DNA of 64,000 bases, taken from assembly GCF_914767665.1 (NCBI RefSeq), contig NC_059502.1:47590753-47654752 (forward strand), read 5' to 3'. The number at the start of each line of letters is the position of its first letter. Positions within the stretch are counted from its first letter, which is position 1. Both the position numbers and the translations under genes were made by a program. Origin of the DNA: Harmonia axyridis. Taxonomy: Eukaryota > Arthropoda > Insecta > Coleoptera > Coccinellidae. Below the pieces are notes generated by a model. It was not told the DNA's origin and ran no database searches. It was given only the letters and a program-made list of their open reading frames with translations. Positions 1 through 10,113 of this stretch are shown piece after piece.

Positions 1-727
1 AGCTCAACATCTGTACAACATATCTATTTTCTAACACAATTTTCCTGAATCTAAAAGGAAGTCCAAGATTTCCATAATTTCTTTTCTGTATATAACAGTG
101 TTGTCCAATATGGTCTCATTTTTCTTCCAAGACTAGTTCTTGTCTTCAAATTTCCAGAGAGGTTTATTGAATATGAGGAAATGAAAATGTAATCAGATGG
201 TAATTCAAAGTTGTTGAATTTTTTGCAACTTCAAATTATTCTTTCAAATAAAATTTTATATCTGAGTCATAGGCATTTGAATTTCGATATCCCTCAACCC
301 CCAACTATTTCAATAAAAAAACGAGCATTTTTTAGAACTATTATTATTTGAACCGGGGTCATTGTGGTTCGGTAAGCCTTCCGGGAACTGCGACCATGTA
401 GATCTATTGTTCTCATTCATGGAAACCCAATGAGTTCGTCAAGTAAATAGGCTATATAAACCAGCTATTAGTTCTTGCTGAATTGAAAAAAATAAAATAT
501 ATATATAAATATAAAAAACAAATTCATTTCTTTTCCCGAAAAATCAACATATAATATACAAAAACCTACAAATAAACGATATCTACTATAAAAATAATTG
601 TATTACAAATTCAGGATAGAAAATTTCACTACAAAGGAACATAGTTATCTCCTAAAGAATAAATTATTTATATGGAGAGATACATTTTTGGAAGTTCATC
701 TACATCTACAATTTTGAAACCTTTCGG
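1..727. other. AT-rich non-coding sequence
   Basis: No supportable gene or repeat structure is visible. The stretch is AT-rich, with a short TA-rich run near 496-512. Confidence 0.5.
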
Positions 728-838
728 CTATAATAGATATTCCCCTGTTACCAATAACAAGTTGGGCTGGACGGTTTGATTCCTCTGTGTTACTCTATTT
801 TTCTGTTCTTGAATGATTTGACCAATATCACTTGAGAT
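728..838 (-). other. candidate host terminal exon
   Basis: On the minus strand a pyrimidine-rich tract ending in TTTGCAG lies directly before position 838, a good 3' splice acceptor. An open frame of about 36 codons follows and ends at a TAG at 728-730. The frame is polar and Gln/Asn-rich with no domain I recognise. The long frame is out of phase with the candidate exon at 935-1083; in the phase that joins, a TGA comes after three codons. This may be a real last exon, a 3' UTR or chance. Confidence 0.22.
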
Positions 839-934
839 CTGCAAAAAAAGAAGGAATTTGTGATTAATAAATTTTACAGTGGAATTTTTCGAATGAAAAA
901 TAGATAAATTTGTCGAGAGAAAAGTAGATACTAC

Positions 935-1083
935 CTGGTCCTGAACAATTATTCCAAAATTGTATCTCACTCATATCGAGATATCCATTGATTTGCATTT
1001 TCTTCAGCAAATGATAATGTACTCCCAATTGTTCATGAGCTGCAGCTGATATTTTGATTTTGATCAGGACAATATTCCATATT
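935..1083 (-). other. candidate host internal exon
   Basis: The minus strand shows an acceptor (TTTTCAG before 1083) and a donor (CAG/GTAGTA at 935/934) around 149 nt that are fully open in one frame and not low-complexity. A further strong donor, AAG/GTAAGC, sits at 1415/1414 and would join in phase. If real, these are the 3' exons of a host gene on the minus strand whose upstream part is displaced by the R4 insertions beginning near 1440. I do not recognise the protein. Confidence 0.28.
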
Positions 1084-1439
1084 CTGAAAATGAATCAAAC
1101 TCAATTAACATTCACTTATACCCACACAGGAAGTTGTATTCAAAATAGTCCATTAATATATCGAAAATAATTAGAAATCTCTAGAAAATCTTTAGAACAG
1201 ATCTAATTATTTGCGAAATATTGATTTATTGTAAGAATTTTGATGGAAATATCAATTCAAAAATACCTAGTCCTCAAATAAATAATACAAAAATATCAAG
1301 CTGAATTCTAATAGTAGGAGACACCAAGAGTATCATGAAAAGTAAAATAAAATACGGATTGATGAAAAAAATTGAAGATATGTGAGTTTAAACTATTTCT
1401 CAATATAAGCTTACCTTGAAATGTTCCAATCAGACACTA

Positions 1440-1921
<482 letters not shown>

Positions 1922-1992
1922 GCCTTCACCATTACTTGGGGTACATTCCGATTTCGGCCGGGCAAGCAAATTGCCAAGACCAAAATCGGTGC

Positions 1993-4653
1993 TCAGAATC
2001 CTTGCAGGAATTTTCTAACGATCCGAGTTGTATAAAGGATGACCTGCTTTTGAGACGCAGACATGACTGCAGGTTTCAGAAATAGTCTTTCGGTATTCTC
2101 CGGCAAGTGTGCTTCCACGAGGCCGTTGACTGATATTATCATAGGGAGGACACTGACTTTCTTTAGGTTATACAGTTCTTTCAGCTGAAATGCCAGGTCG
2201 CCATATTTGGTTATTTTTTCCGTGTAGGCTTTCGAAACGTTATCATCTGCCGGGACAGTGAATTCTACGAGCATGCACGTTTTTTCCTCAGTGTCGGAGA
2301 GCGCCATATCGGGTCTGTTATGCATCACATTTCTATCTGTGACTAGGGTGGAGTCCCAATAGAGCTTGTACCGTGCATTCTGTAGTAGGGTTTTCGGAGC
2401 ATACAGATGACTTTGAAGTTCCTCTTGAAGCAGACCAAGTTTTAGCGCCGTTTGTTGATGGTAAATCTTCGCCATGGAGTTATGTCTCTCGAGGTAATCT
2501 CTCGGAGCCAGGATAGGGCAAGACGAAGTCATGTGCTGAATTGTTTCAGGTGCCTGGAAACACTTTCGACAACGATCGGATGGTATGTCAAGTTTGGCAA
2601 CATTTTTCTGGTACATTCTGGTGGCCACAACTTGGTCTTGTATAGCTAAAAGTCGACCCTCCGTCTCTGGAAAGAGGTACCCCGCTCTCAGGTAAGTTAG
2701 CGATTCATTTTTATTAATTTCGTCTTTTTTCAGACAGCCGGGGTACCTTCCGTGTAGGGCTTTAGAGTTCCATTCCTCAACAAGTTCTTCTATTGTGCGA
2801 ACAGTCTGTTGGAGAACTGGGTTCGACAGTTTCAAAGCCGAGATATCCTGATCCGCTTCACGAATCGCCTGAAAGAAAGGTGAATTTTTCTTCAGAAAGT
2901 AATTCCACATTGTGGTGATATTTTCTTGGTGGATTTTCTCCAAGTTGAGTAGGCCTCTACCGCCCAGGTGACGTGGTAGGTATAATCTCACTGTCGATGA
3001 ATGTGGATGGTGGACCCCATATTTCGTGAGCAAGGATCTCAGTGCTCTGTCCATTTCCCGAAGGTCGGTTGTCGACCAAGTCAGAATACCAAAAGAGTAA
3101 GCTATCGTTGGTATGGCCCAGATGTTGATGGCTGTAAATAGGGATCTGGAATTCAGTTTTGACCTCAACAGGATGGTGACTCTCTTCAGTAGTTTCTCTT
3201 CATACAGTCTCTTCATTTCCGATATTTTAATATCCAAAGCCTGTTTGATTCCAAGATATTTATATGAATCATCGATGTTCAAAGATGGTATAGTGGTTTG
3301 ATTTATTAGTGTAGTTCCCAGGTTTGTGTTTTGGATTTTACCACGTCTCACCTCCAGTGTTGCACATTTCTCTACCCCAAAACTCATGCCGATTGAGTCG
3401 CTAAATAACGATACTATCTCCAAAAGTCTCCTGATCTGATCGAAATTGGCGCCGTATAACTTGAGGTCATCTATGTACAAGCTGTGATTTATCAGAACGT
3501 GTTTTCGTTTATCAATCACATATCCGTATTCTGTATTTCTCAGTAGCATACTAAGGGGGTTGACTGCCATACAAAACCATATCGCACTAAGTGTGTCTCC
3601 TTGAAAGACTCCTCGGTTAATCTTTATATTTCCAGACTTTTTTATTTCCTCTTCAGTATGAATAACAAGCGAAGTTCTCCAGGTTTTCATGAGGTACTGT
3701 AAGACATTGATTATTTGTTCACTGATTCCATGCATCTTAAGAACCTTAAGCAGCCATGAATGAGGTATGGAGTCAAAAGCCTTTCGATAGTCAATCCATG
3801 CCACTGAGATGTTCCTTAGCTTTTTACGGGCCTGCTTCGTCACGATATAGTCAACAACTAGTAGGTCTTTGCAGCCTTTGGTTTTAATGCGTCCGCCACC
3901 CTGTTCTGGGGCCATAAGGTTGTTCATTCTTAGGTGTTTATTTATGTATTTAGTAATCACAGCAGTTAATATTTTATATACCGTGGGAAGGCAGGTTATG
4001 GGGCGATAGTTTTTAGGATCTTTGGGGTCTCCATGTTTCGGAATTAGATACGTAAGACCCTGTGTGAAGTAGAGTGGCAATGAACTAGGGTCTATTAGAG
4101 ACTTCTTGAGCAAGGTGGCAAGGATTTTGTGGACATTAGTGAGGTGTTTCCACCAATAGTTATGCAGCTTATCACAGCCTGGAGCTGCCCAGTTATTTGA
4201 CCACTTCAGAACCTCCGCAATATCAGATTCGGTGATGTCGATTTCATCCATTTGAACTGATGGGATCTTGGATTGAGCTTCTTGTATCCAAGGCATCTGA
4301 TTTTTGTGTTCAGTGTTTTCTGACCAGATATCTCTCCAATGTTCCTCAGCACATTTTGGCTCAAGGTGAATATTCTTGTTGGTATTTCCCTGTTCGAGGC
4401 CTCGAAAGAATTTCTTCTGGTTTTGGAAAAAGTCCCTATTATTTCTGTGTCTCTTTACTCTATCGTTATATCTGCGTATGCGATTACCCAAAGCTTTGAT
4501 CCTTTGTTTCAGGTTATCATTTAGAAATGTGATCTTATCCTTAAAATGATTGTCCTTTCGCTTAACCCTGAATTCAGATGCTAGCTTGCGAACGATTTTC
4601 ATTGTTTTTGTCGAAGGATTCGGATTATTCAGGTAAGTATGGAAGATTCCTAT
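1993..4653 (-). CDS. R4-A ORF, reverse transcriptase and endonuclease part
   Basis: About 885 codons continue the R4-A protein after a -1 shift in a run of six A. Visible blocks in order are: fingers motif YRPITCLPTVYKI; motif A with AWIDYRKAFDSIP; motif B FQGDTLS; catalytic motif C YIDDLKLYG; thumb; a CCHC knuckle with spacing C-x2-C-x8-H-x4-C; and a restriction-like endonuclease with HNRPD, a VEF acidic residue and a downstream lysine. The catalytic residues of both enzymes are present, so this copy is intact apart from the single frameshift. It reverse-transcribes its RNA at a nicked target in the nucleus. Confidence 0.88.
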   Translation of the reverse strand: MGIFHTYLNNPNPSTKTMKIVRKLASEFRVKRKDNHFKDKITFLNDNLKQRIKALGNRIRRYNDRVKRHRNNRDFFQNQKKFFRGLEQGNTNKNIHLEPKCAEEHWRDIWSENTEHKNQMPWIQEAQSKIPSVQMDEIDITESDIAEVLKWSNNWAAPGCDKLHNYWWKHLTNVHKILATLLKKSLIDPSSLPLYFTQGLTYLIPKHGDPKDPKNYRPITCLPTVYKILTAVITKYINKHLRMNNLMAPEQGGGRIKTKGCKDLLVVDYIVTKQARKKLRNISVAWIDYRKAFDSIPHSWLLKVLKMHGISEQIINVLQYLMKTWRTSLVIHTEEEIKKSGNIKINRGVFQGDTLSAIWFCMAVNPLSMLLRNTEYGYVIDKRKHVLINHSLYIDDLKLYGANFDQIRRLLEIVSLFSDSIGMSFGVEKCATLEVRRGKIQNTNLGTTLINQTTIPSLNIDDSYKYLGIKQALDIKISEMKRLYEEKLLKRVTILLRSKLNSRSLFTAINIWAIPTIAYSFGILTWSTTDLREMDRALRSLLTKYGVHHPHSSTVRLYLPRHLGGRGLLNLEKIHQENITTMWNYFLKKNSPFFQAIREADQDISALKLSNPVLQQTVRTIEELVEEWNSKALHGRYPGCLKKDEINKNESLTYLRAGYLFPETEGRLLAIQDQVVATRMYQKNVAKLDIPSDRCRKCFQAPETIQHMTSSCPILAPRDYLERHNSMAKIYHQQTALKLGLLQEELQSHLYAPKTLLQNARYKLYWDSTLVTDRNVMHNRPDMALSDTEEKTCMLVEFTVPADDNVSKAYTEKITKYGDLAFQLKELYNLKKVSVLPMIISVNGLVEAHLPENTERLFLKPAVMSASQKQVILYTTRIVRKFLQGF

Positions 4654-5582
4654 TTTTTCCTCAATTCAGTGATCTTCTTTTCCAGGCGTTTTTTCCACGG
4701 AGGTGGTCTGTTCGGACTCGGCTTTCCGCAATCGCCGACCTGACTTCCTTGGGTCTCGCAAATAGTCACCGCCCCAGCATAGACAACATCTATCAGTTCA
4801 TTTAGTGTCTGGACTCCATCAAGGTGCCGTATCAGTACCGAGTTTAGAGACTTCATTGTCTTCAGTTGCTCCTTGGAATGTTGCATCCGTGGGATCCTCG
4901 GTCTATTTTCTGGTGTGATGTCTGAAAATTTCATTAAATTCCCTATAAACCGCTGTTCAATCTCCTTATCTTGTTCATCATTTCTCACAAACAGTCCGCT
5001 GCGTCTTATTCTCAGCGATGATCTTCGTGGGCTGGTTTCTACTAAAGCTTGGCATAGATCTTGTGCTGTCTCAAGCGGGTAGCAACTGGCTTTGATGTTG
5101 TTCAATTCAGCACGAGATAATTTTTCACCCCTCGTGATCCATCTGACTCTATTTGATAGTAGTTGAGCGTATGACGGTCTATTCGGGCACATTTCCTCCC
5201 AAGTTTCCACCAAAAGTTGTCTGTATGTTCTGTTCGATCGTTCAGCAAGGTCTTGAGCAATAAAGTGAGCACGCATTAATGTACAATTTTCTTCGTTGGT
5301 CCAGCGTATTCGCCTGTCTCGTGTCCTGCTTGCAACGGAATGAGCGTTGAGCTCATTCAAGTTATCTGAGCGCACTCTTTGCAGAGTGTCGAGGCTTGAC
5401 CTTGCGGTTCCGTCTCGGGGGGATGCGCCGCTCGCTCCACATCTAAACCCAACAGGTCGTACATCCGGACGGTTCCGAGAGGAGCCGACCTGAGACTCCT
5501 CGCCGCCCTGATTTATATTCCTTCTAGTGACAGGAGCGGATTGATTCGAGTTTACGGAGGATGCTACCCCCAAGTAAGCCAT
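4650..5582 (-). CDS. R4-A ORF, N-terminal part (Myb-like)
   Basis: Starts at an ATG at 5582 in CCATGG context and runs about 310 codons to a TAG at 4650-4652. I chose this start because the frame upstream of it leads into the (TA)n array and reads only Ile-Tyr repeats. A basic segment followed by a Trp-containing Myb/SANT-like helix region (RRIRWTNEEN onward) lies about one third in; in R2/R4 proteins this region binds target DNA. The end of the frame aligns with an uninterrupted stretch in the related R4-B protein (46900-48624), so this TAG comes from a frameshift and is not the natural end. Confidence 0.8.
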   Translation of the reverse strand: MAYLGVASSVNSNQSAPVTRRNINQGGEESQVGSSRNRPDVRPVGFRCGASGASPRDGTARSSLDTLQRVRSDNLNELNAHSVASRTRDRRIRWTNEENCTLMRAHFIAQDLAERSNRTYRQLLVETWEEMCPNRPSYAQLLSNRVRWITRGEKLSRAELNNIKASCYPLETAQDLCQALVETSPRRSSLRIRRSGLFVRNDEQDKEIEQRFIGNLMKFSDITPENRPRIPRMQHSKEQLKTMKSLNSVLIRHLDGVQTLNELIDVVYAGAVTICETQGSQVGDCGKPSPNRPPPWKKRLEKKITELRKK

Positions 5583-5645
5583 GGTGACTCGGGTCCGCGG
5601 GGACGTCACTCCCCGATGGCACTGATGCACCACCCTGCGGTACTG

Positions 5646-5649
<4 letters not shown>

Positions 5650-5727
<78 letters not shown>

Positions 5728-5728
5728 A
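5650..5728. repeat. (TA)n array
   Basis: About 79 bp of TA with one TTT interruption. It separates the 5' end of minus-strand R4-A from the 5'-truncated start of a plus-strand R4 copy, so the two elements are head-to-head across the microsatellite. Confidence 0.97.
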
Positions 5729-5935
5729 CCGGAAGACTGCTGCACACATCGAAGAACTGAAGCTGCCATCAAACACCTTAACGTGGATGCAAAAAGCCGT
5801 AATACTGGGAACAGTGGGCATAATCCGGCATATATCCCTACTAACAATTCCTAGTAGCACAGCTTACCCTTGGCCTACTGGCCCGGGTAAACTGGGAAAT
5901 AACCCCACGAAAATGTGAAGCAAAAAAAAAAAATA
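5729..5935 (+). mobile_element. R4 3' fragment with poly-A
   Basis: Plus-strand fragment coding for the last part of an R4 protein (motif WMQKAVILGTVGIIR), followed by a short 3' UTR, a run of about 12 A and then TA-rich sequence. It nearly duplicates 6219-6420 but has a small insertion/substitution where the IIYPH tail should be. The 5' truncation point is the end of the (TA)n array. Confidence 0.82.
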
Positions 5936-6003
5936 ATAAATATATATATATATCAATATATAATCAATATATCAATATATATATATATATATATATGTGA
6001 GAT
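5936..6003. repeat. degenerate TA-rich array
   Basis: Interrupted TA repeat with ATCAATATA variants, between two R4 3' fragments. Confidence 0.85.
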
Positions 6004-6100
6004 ATATATGTGAGAAAGTTCTTAACGTCCCTCTGAAGCGCTTTGGCAAAAAAAATGCCCAGCACTAGGAGTTACCTGCCCTATATGGTGATTTGAAAAA

Positions 6101-6109
<9 letters not shown>
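6004..6109 (+). mobile_element. R4-C 3' UTR fragment with poly-A
   Basis: This 90-nt segment plus poly-A is an inverted copy of 6421-6490, the 3' end of the minus-strand R4-C copy at 6421-7050. It is therefore the extreme 3' end of a second, plus-strand R4-C insertion, followed by its poly-A tail and (TA)n. Confidence 0.72.
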
Positions 6110-6168
<59 letters not shown>

Positions 6169-6172
6169 TTTT
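6109..6172. repeat. (TA)n array with A and T runs
   Basis: About 50 bp of AT repeat, with an A-run on the left (tail of the R4-C fragment) and a T-run on the right. Confidence 0.95.
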
Positions 6173-6420
6173 CTATCTATCAGAATAATACCACTAATCA
6201 TAACCGCCAATGGACTGGTTCACCGGAAGACTGCTGCACACATCGAAGAACTGAAGCTGCCATCAAACACCTTAACGTGGATGCAAAAAGCCGTAATACT
6301 GGGAACAGTGGGCATAATCCGGCAAATCATATACCCCCACTAGCACAGCTTACCCTTGGCCTACTGGCCCGGGTAAACTGGGAAATAACCCCACGAAAGT
6401 GTGAAGCAAAAAAAAAAAAA
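6173..6420 (+). mobile_element. R4 3' fragment with poly-A
   Basis: Plus-strand R4 fragment encoding the end of the endonuclease domain, with IIPLIITANGLVHRKTAAH then WMQKAVILGTVGIIRQIIYPH and a stop at about 6341. The 3' UTR ends in a 13-A tail. It is nearly identical to 5729-5935 and extends about 45 nt further 5'. Its poly-A abuts the 3' end of minus-strand R4-C directly, a tail-to-tail junction. Confidence 0.85.
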
Positions 6421-7050
6421 ATCACCATATAGGGCAGGTAACTCCTAGTGCCGGGCATTTTTTTTTGCCAAAGCGCTTCAGAGGGACGTAAAGAACTTCC
6501 TCACAAGCCTCGTGTTTGCGAGGATCACTTCTTTCTGCGCTGTGCTTACAAGCTCTCTATCTAAGCCCAGTCTCAGCGTGTTCTCAAGCAGATGTTTTTC
6601 CACCAACCCATTTGTTGACATGACCAGCGGGAGTATAGCAGTCGATTTCAGGCCATATATCGTTTTCATCTCAAATGCCAGATCGTGATATTTCGTCAGT
6701 TTTTCGACGAACGCTTTAGTCATATTGTCATCGGCCGGGATAGTGACGTCCAGTATACTCAACGATTTTTCTTTTTTATTTAAAAGCAAAATATCCGGTC
6801 GGTTATGTTTTACCGGTCTGTCCGTCGTGATGAACGTATTCCAATAGAGTTTGTGGGTCTTGTTTTCAAGTATGTTACTCGGGTGGTATTCGAATGGCTT
6901 CGGAATTTTTTTAATAAGGTCACACTTAATGGCGATTGCCTGATGATATACTTTTGCCATTGTGTTGTGTCGCTGTGTGTACTCCGTTGGCGCCAGTACA
7001 GTACAGGATGACGTGACATGCTGGATTAACTGCCGGACGGATTGTCAAGG
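6421..7050 (-). mobile_element. R4-C element, 3' part (endonuclease)
   Basis: Minus-strand fragment with an open frame from about 7050 to 6478. It encodes the end of the CCHC knuckle (HVTSSC), the HNRPDILLLN endonuclease motif, an acidic Asp in ILDVTIP, and a tail ending VRKFFTSL. It is the same overall type as R4-A but clearly divergent from both R4-A and R4-B, so I treat it as a third lineage. It is 5'-truncated where the next element's 3' end begins (about 7050-7060). Confidence 0.82.
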
Positions 7051-8280
7051 CAGAGGCCTCTGCTACGGTCCTTGCAGAACCTTCCGAATTATCCTGGTGG
7101 TGTGGAGGATGACCTGCTTTTGCGAAGCGGAGATTATGTCCTTATCCAGGCAGAGTCTTTGGGTATTCTCAATCAAGTGTCTCTCTACCATACCATTGAC
7201 CGAGATCATCATAGGCAGGACACTGACCTACTCAAGAGCGTACATTTCCCGTAGTTGGAACGCCAGATCTGTGTACTTGGTGACCTTCTCCGAGTAGGCC
7301 CTTGTGATGTTATCGTCCGCGGGTATGGTGAATTCTATCAAGAGACATGTTTTCCTCACCTTGTCGAATAGAGTGATGTCTGGCCTATTATGGGCAACTG
7401 CTCTGTCTGTTACCAACGTTCCGTCCCAGTACATTTTATAGGTGGCGTTCTGCAGAAGTGCTTTTGGCACATATAAGTGCTGCTGGAGTTCCTCCTGGAT
7501 AAGCCCGAGTTTTAGCGCCATTTACTGATGGTAAATCTTCGCCATTGAATTATGTCTCTCAAAGTAGTCTTTTGGGGCCAGGATCGGGCACGAAGAGGTA
7601 AGATGCTGAATCGACTCCGGTCCCTGGGAGCATTTGCGGCATCGGTCGGTGGGGATGTTTTGCTGAGCTATGTGCTTTAGATACATCCTTGTCGGCATCA
7701 CCTGATCCTGGATCGCCAAGAGCCGTCTCTCCGTCTCGGGGAAAAGGTAGCCCGCGCGCAGGTACGTGAGAGACTCCACTTTATTGACATCTCTACTCTC
7801 CAGGAGACCAGGGTATCTGCCGTGCAAGGCCTTGCTCCTCCACTCCTCTATCAACCCCTCCTGAGGACGTCTAGTGTCCTGATGTGATAACTCTGACAAC
7901 CTCAGCGGTGAAAGCCTATCATCGGCTTCGCGGATGGCAGAAAAGAAAGGTGAGTTGTCCCCGAGGAAATACGCTCTGAGCGATATGATTTCTCTCTCAT
8001 GAACCGACTCAAGGTTAAGGAGCCCTCGTCCTCCATGTCGGCGTGGGAGGTAAAGACGGATGGTCGAAGAGTGAGGATGGTGCACTCCGTACCTTGTGAG
8101 CATAGTCCTTAAGCCCCTGTCAATTTCCCGCAGTTCAGTCACGGACCAGGTCAGAACGCCGAACGAATACGTCATGCTCGGCAAAGCCCAGATGTTAATT
8201 GCCGTGAACAGAGATTTAGAGTTGAGTTTTGACTTGAGGAGGAGACTCACCCTTTTATATAATTTTTGTTTGAAGAGCTC

Positions 8281-8283
<3 letters not shown>
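7051..8283 (-). pseudogene. 5'-truncated R4-A-like element, broken ORF
   Basis: Minus-strand copy of an R4-A relative. The frame 7522-8250 covers the thumb and CCHC knuckle (CRKCSQGPESIQHLTSSC), and 7228-7521 continues in the same frame after one nonsense codon, with HNRPDITLFD and the acidic VEF-equivalent. A frameshift near 7228 separates the C-terminal end, which is still recognisable down to about 7070 by comparison with 1993-2090. The RT catalytic core is missing through 5' truncation at the (TA)n array at 8284. Confidence 0.82.

Positions 8284-8313
<30 letters not shown>
8284..8313. repeat. (TA)n array
   Basis: About 30 bp of TA between the truncated 5' end of an R4 copy and the hammerhead-bearing tandem repeat. 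Confidence 0.95.
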
Positions 8314-8315
<2 letters not shown>

Positions 8316-8436
8316 GGTTGTTTCCCGAAAACCCATTGGGTCTTCCTGCTGAAACCACAAATGGACGGCTGGCTTCTGTTGTTGACTCTGTTTGTTTGTT
8401 GTTTGTTTCAGGTGTTGCTCATCCTAACACTTTTGC

Positions 8437-8480
8437 ACCGTACTGATGAGGGCCTAAAGCCCGAAACACGTGTCTACGGT
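8437..8480 (+). ncRNA. type I hammerhead ribozyme, copy 1
   Basis: All core elements are present in order. Stem I is ACCGUA (8437-8442) pairing perfectly with UACGGU (8475-8480). CUGAUGA is at 8443-8449. Stem II is GGGC (8450-8453) with GCCC (8459-8462) around a CUAAA loop. GAA is at 8463-8465. Stem III is the palindrome ACACGUGU (8466-8473), followed by C17 at 8474, giving a GUC cleavage triplet. Predicted cleavage is after 8474. The very short stem III favours a dimeric fold, as in other retroelement hammerheads. Confidence 0.92.
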
Positions 8481-8741
8481 TAGCATTTCTCTGTGAGGGA
8501 CTGTCCTTATCCTTTTGTGCTTTGTTTTATGAACAAAAACCCTCGTTATCCTTAACACATGTGATTATCCCGGGACTCGGATGTCACGCAGGTAGCTATA
8601 GCTTCCTACGTGGTGATGTTGGTTGTTTCCCGAAAACCCATTGGGTCTTCCTGCTGAAACCACAAATGGACGGCTGGCTTCTGTTGTTGACTCTGTTTGT
8701 TTGTTGTTTGTTTCAGGTGTTGCCCATCCTAACACTTTTGC

Positions 8742-8785
8742 ACCGTACTGATGAGGGCCTAAAGCCCGAAACACGTGTCTACGGT
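8742..8785 (+). ncRNA. type I hammerhead ribozyme, copy 2
   Basis: Identical to the copy 305 nt upstream in every core and stem position. CUGAUGA is at 8748-8754 and predicted cleavage is after 8779. Two ribozymes exactly one unit apart would release a 305-nt monomer RNA from a transcript of the array. Confidence 0.92.
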
Positions 8786-8859
8786 TAGCATTTCTCTGTG
8801 AGGGACTGTCCTTATCCTTTTGTGCTTTGTTTTATGAACAAAAACCCTCGTTATCCTTA

Positions 8860-8862
<3 letters not shown>

Positions 8863-8903
<41 letters not shown>
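8863..8903. repeat. (TA)n array
   Basis: About 40 bp of TA between the tandem repeat and a PLE 3' end. Confidence 0.95.
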
Positions 8904-8906
<3 letters not shown>

Positions 8907-9385
8907 CGGATAGGTTTCCGCGGTAGGAAATATATGAACTTTGTGTTTTCCGGATTGGACCTCGTCTAATATTTTGTCGTGTTCGACGTTTCGGCTCCGA
9001 TTTTGGAGCCATTTTCAAGAACCGTTGACTTTACGCCGGGGTCTCAATCTGCCTACTCCCCAGGTATCATCAACAAGAGTATTCTCGTAGGTGTGGTTAT
9101 CTTCCGTCCCTCGAGGCAACTGAACGTTAACCACGAGAGGTCCTGTATTCACAATAGAAGGAGGTGACCCACGTGATGGAGGTTGCGCAGGAGCCGGTTG
9201 CGCAAATGTCGCTCCAAATGATCTTATTAAAAAAATCTGGATCTGCATGATGTTTTCCAAAATTTGCCGGCAAAATTGGATTTCGTTGAGGTGAATAATT
9301 ATGCGAGTAATATTTTCGCACGTAAACAATTGCCATTGTTCACTAAGTAATGCAACATCGAAGATTTCTTAACAGAATTGACAAA
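8904..9385 (-). mobile_element. 3' fragment of a Penelope-like element (PLE-D)
   Basis: Assigned by its hammerhead-like hairpin at 8981-9022, which has the same layout and position (about 80 nt before (TA)n) as the hairpins in PLE-A, PLE-B and PLE-C. The minus-strand frame at 9015-9329 has no recognised domain. The BEL/Pao element at 9391 interrupts whatever lay upstream. Confidence 0.5.
8981..9022 (-). ncRNA. hammerhead-like motif, PLE-D
   Basis: Minus strand: GUUC pairs with GAAC (stem I), UUGAAAA replaces CUGANGA, one extra U precedes a perfect 6-bp stem II (GGCUCC with GGAGCC), then GAAAC and a GUC triplet. Core positions 3 and 8, which pair in the active fold, read U and A here instead of C and G. 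Activity is uncertain. Confidence 0.55.
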
Positions 9386-9390
9386 CTTGA

Positions 9391-9781
9391 TGTTTTAGCC
9401 CTTTTTAAGTTATTATGATTTTAGTTTTGGCAACGTCGCGCATTCTGGGAAATCGAGACGTATGTATTGTCAGATTAATTAGTAAGATGTATCGGTTCAT
9501 CGGCGGTCGGAAAGAATAGTTAAAGGTTGTTAGTATAAAGTTTTCGGTGTTTATTATAGCGGTTTTGGTTTAATTAACGGACATTTTAAATATATTAGGA
9601 TTACAGTCCATTAGAAGGTCAGTTTGCATTGTATAAGTCCCATTTTGTTCCATTTCAATCCTTTACCCTGTTCCTTTACTTCCTTATACAGTGCGGTGCT
9701 GTGTGGAATAGCAGAGCAGTTTATATTGGTAAGATTATTATAACATCATTTTATTGGTTCAAATATAGGGAAAATGCAACA
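9391..9781 (+). repeat. BEL/Pao 5' LTR
   Basis: 391 bp, beginning TGTTTTAG and ending GCAACA. I see no difference from the 3' LTR at 14618-15008, which implies a recent insertion or gene conversion. Confidence 0.95.
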
Positions 9782-9786
9782 TTTTT

Positions 9787-9803
9787 TGGTCCTTCGAGCC
9801 GGA
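9787..9803 (+). promoter_or_regulatory. candidate primer-binding site
   Basis: TGGTCCTTCGAGCCGGA starts 5 bases after the 5' LTR. The leading TGG complements a tRNA CCA end. I do not assign the tRNA. Confidence 0.7.
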
Positions 9804-10113
9804 TTTTTTGAACTTTAATTCAAGTTTCGGTTACATTTATTTAGGTTTCAATCGGTATACAGAGTTTCGGAACTCATTTTCATTTCATTCCTAAGTGTAT
9901 TCGGAAATATTAATTCAGTTTATTTTGTTCGTTCATACGGTATTGAGCGAAGTAAAAACGTGCGGTAGTTTTTTGTATTTTTTCAGCGGTTATCAAATAC
10001 GATTCGAGTCCCAGAGTAAGCCTTGTTGCCAAGCGTACACAAAAGTATTCAATTCACAGTTTAGACTCGCGGGGTTAGTTTTCGAGTATTCTGCGCATTT
10101 GACTTTCAACACA

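Larger units (their letters stand above)
8316..8862 (+). repeat. 305-bp tandem repeat, 1.8 copies (retrozyme-like)
   Basis: Unit 1 spans 8316-8620. Unit 2 starts at 8621 and stops at 8862, about 63 bp short, where (TA)n begins. The overlapping 242 bp differ at about one base (T/C near 8418/8723). Each unit carries a canonical hammerhead ribozyme. There is no meaningful ORF. Tandem non-coding units of a few hundred bases with type I hammerheads are the layout described for metazoan retrozymes and for PLE pseudo-LTRs. The array is flanked on both sides by TA repeat, like the PLEs in this window. Confidence 0.9.

Noticed and set aside
4650..5582. Separate ORF1 of R4-A as a distinct gag-like protein
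   Set aside because: R4-B reads through the same point in one frame, so the break is a frameshift and not a two-ORF design.
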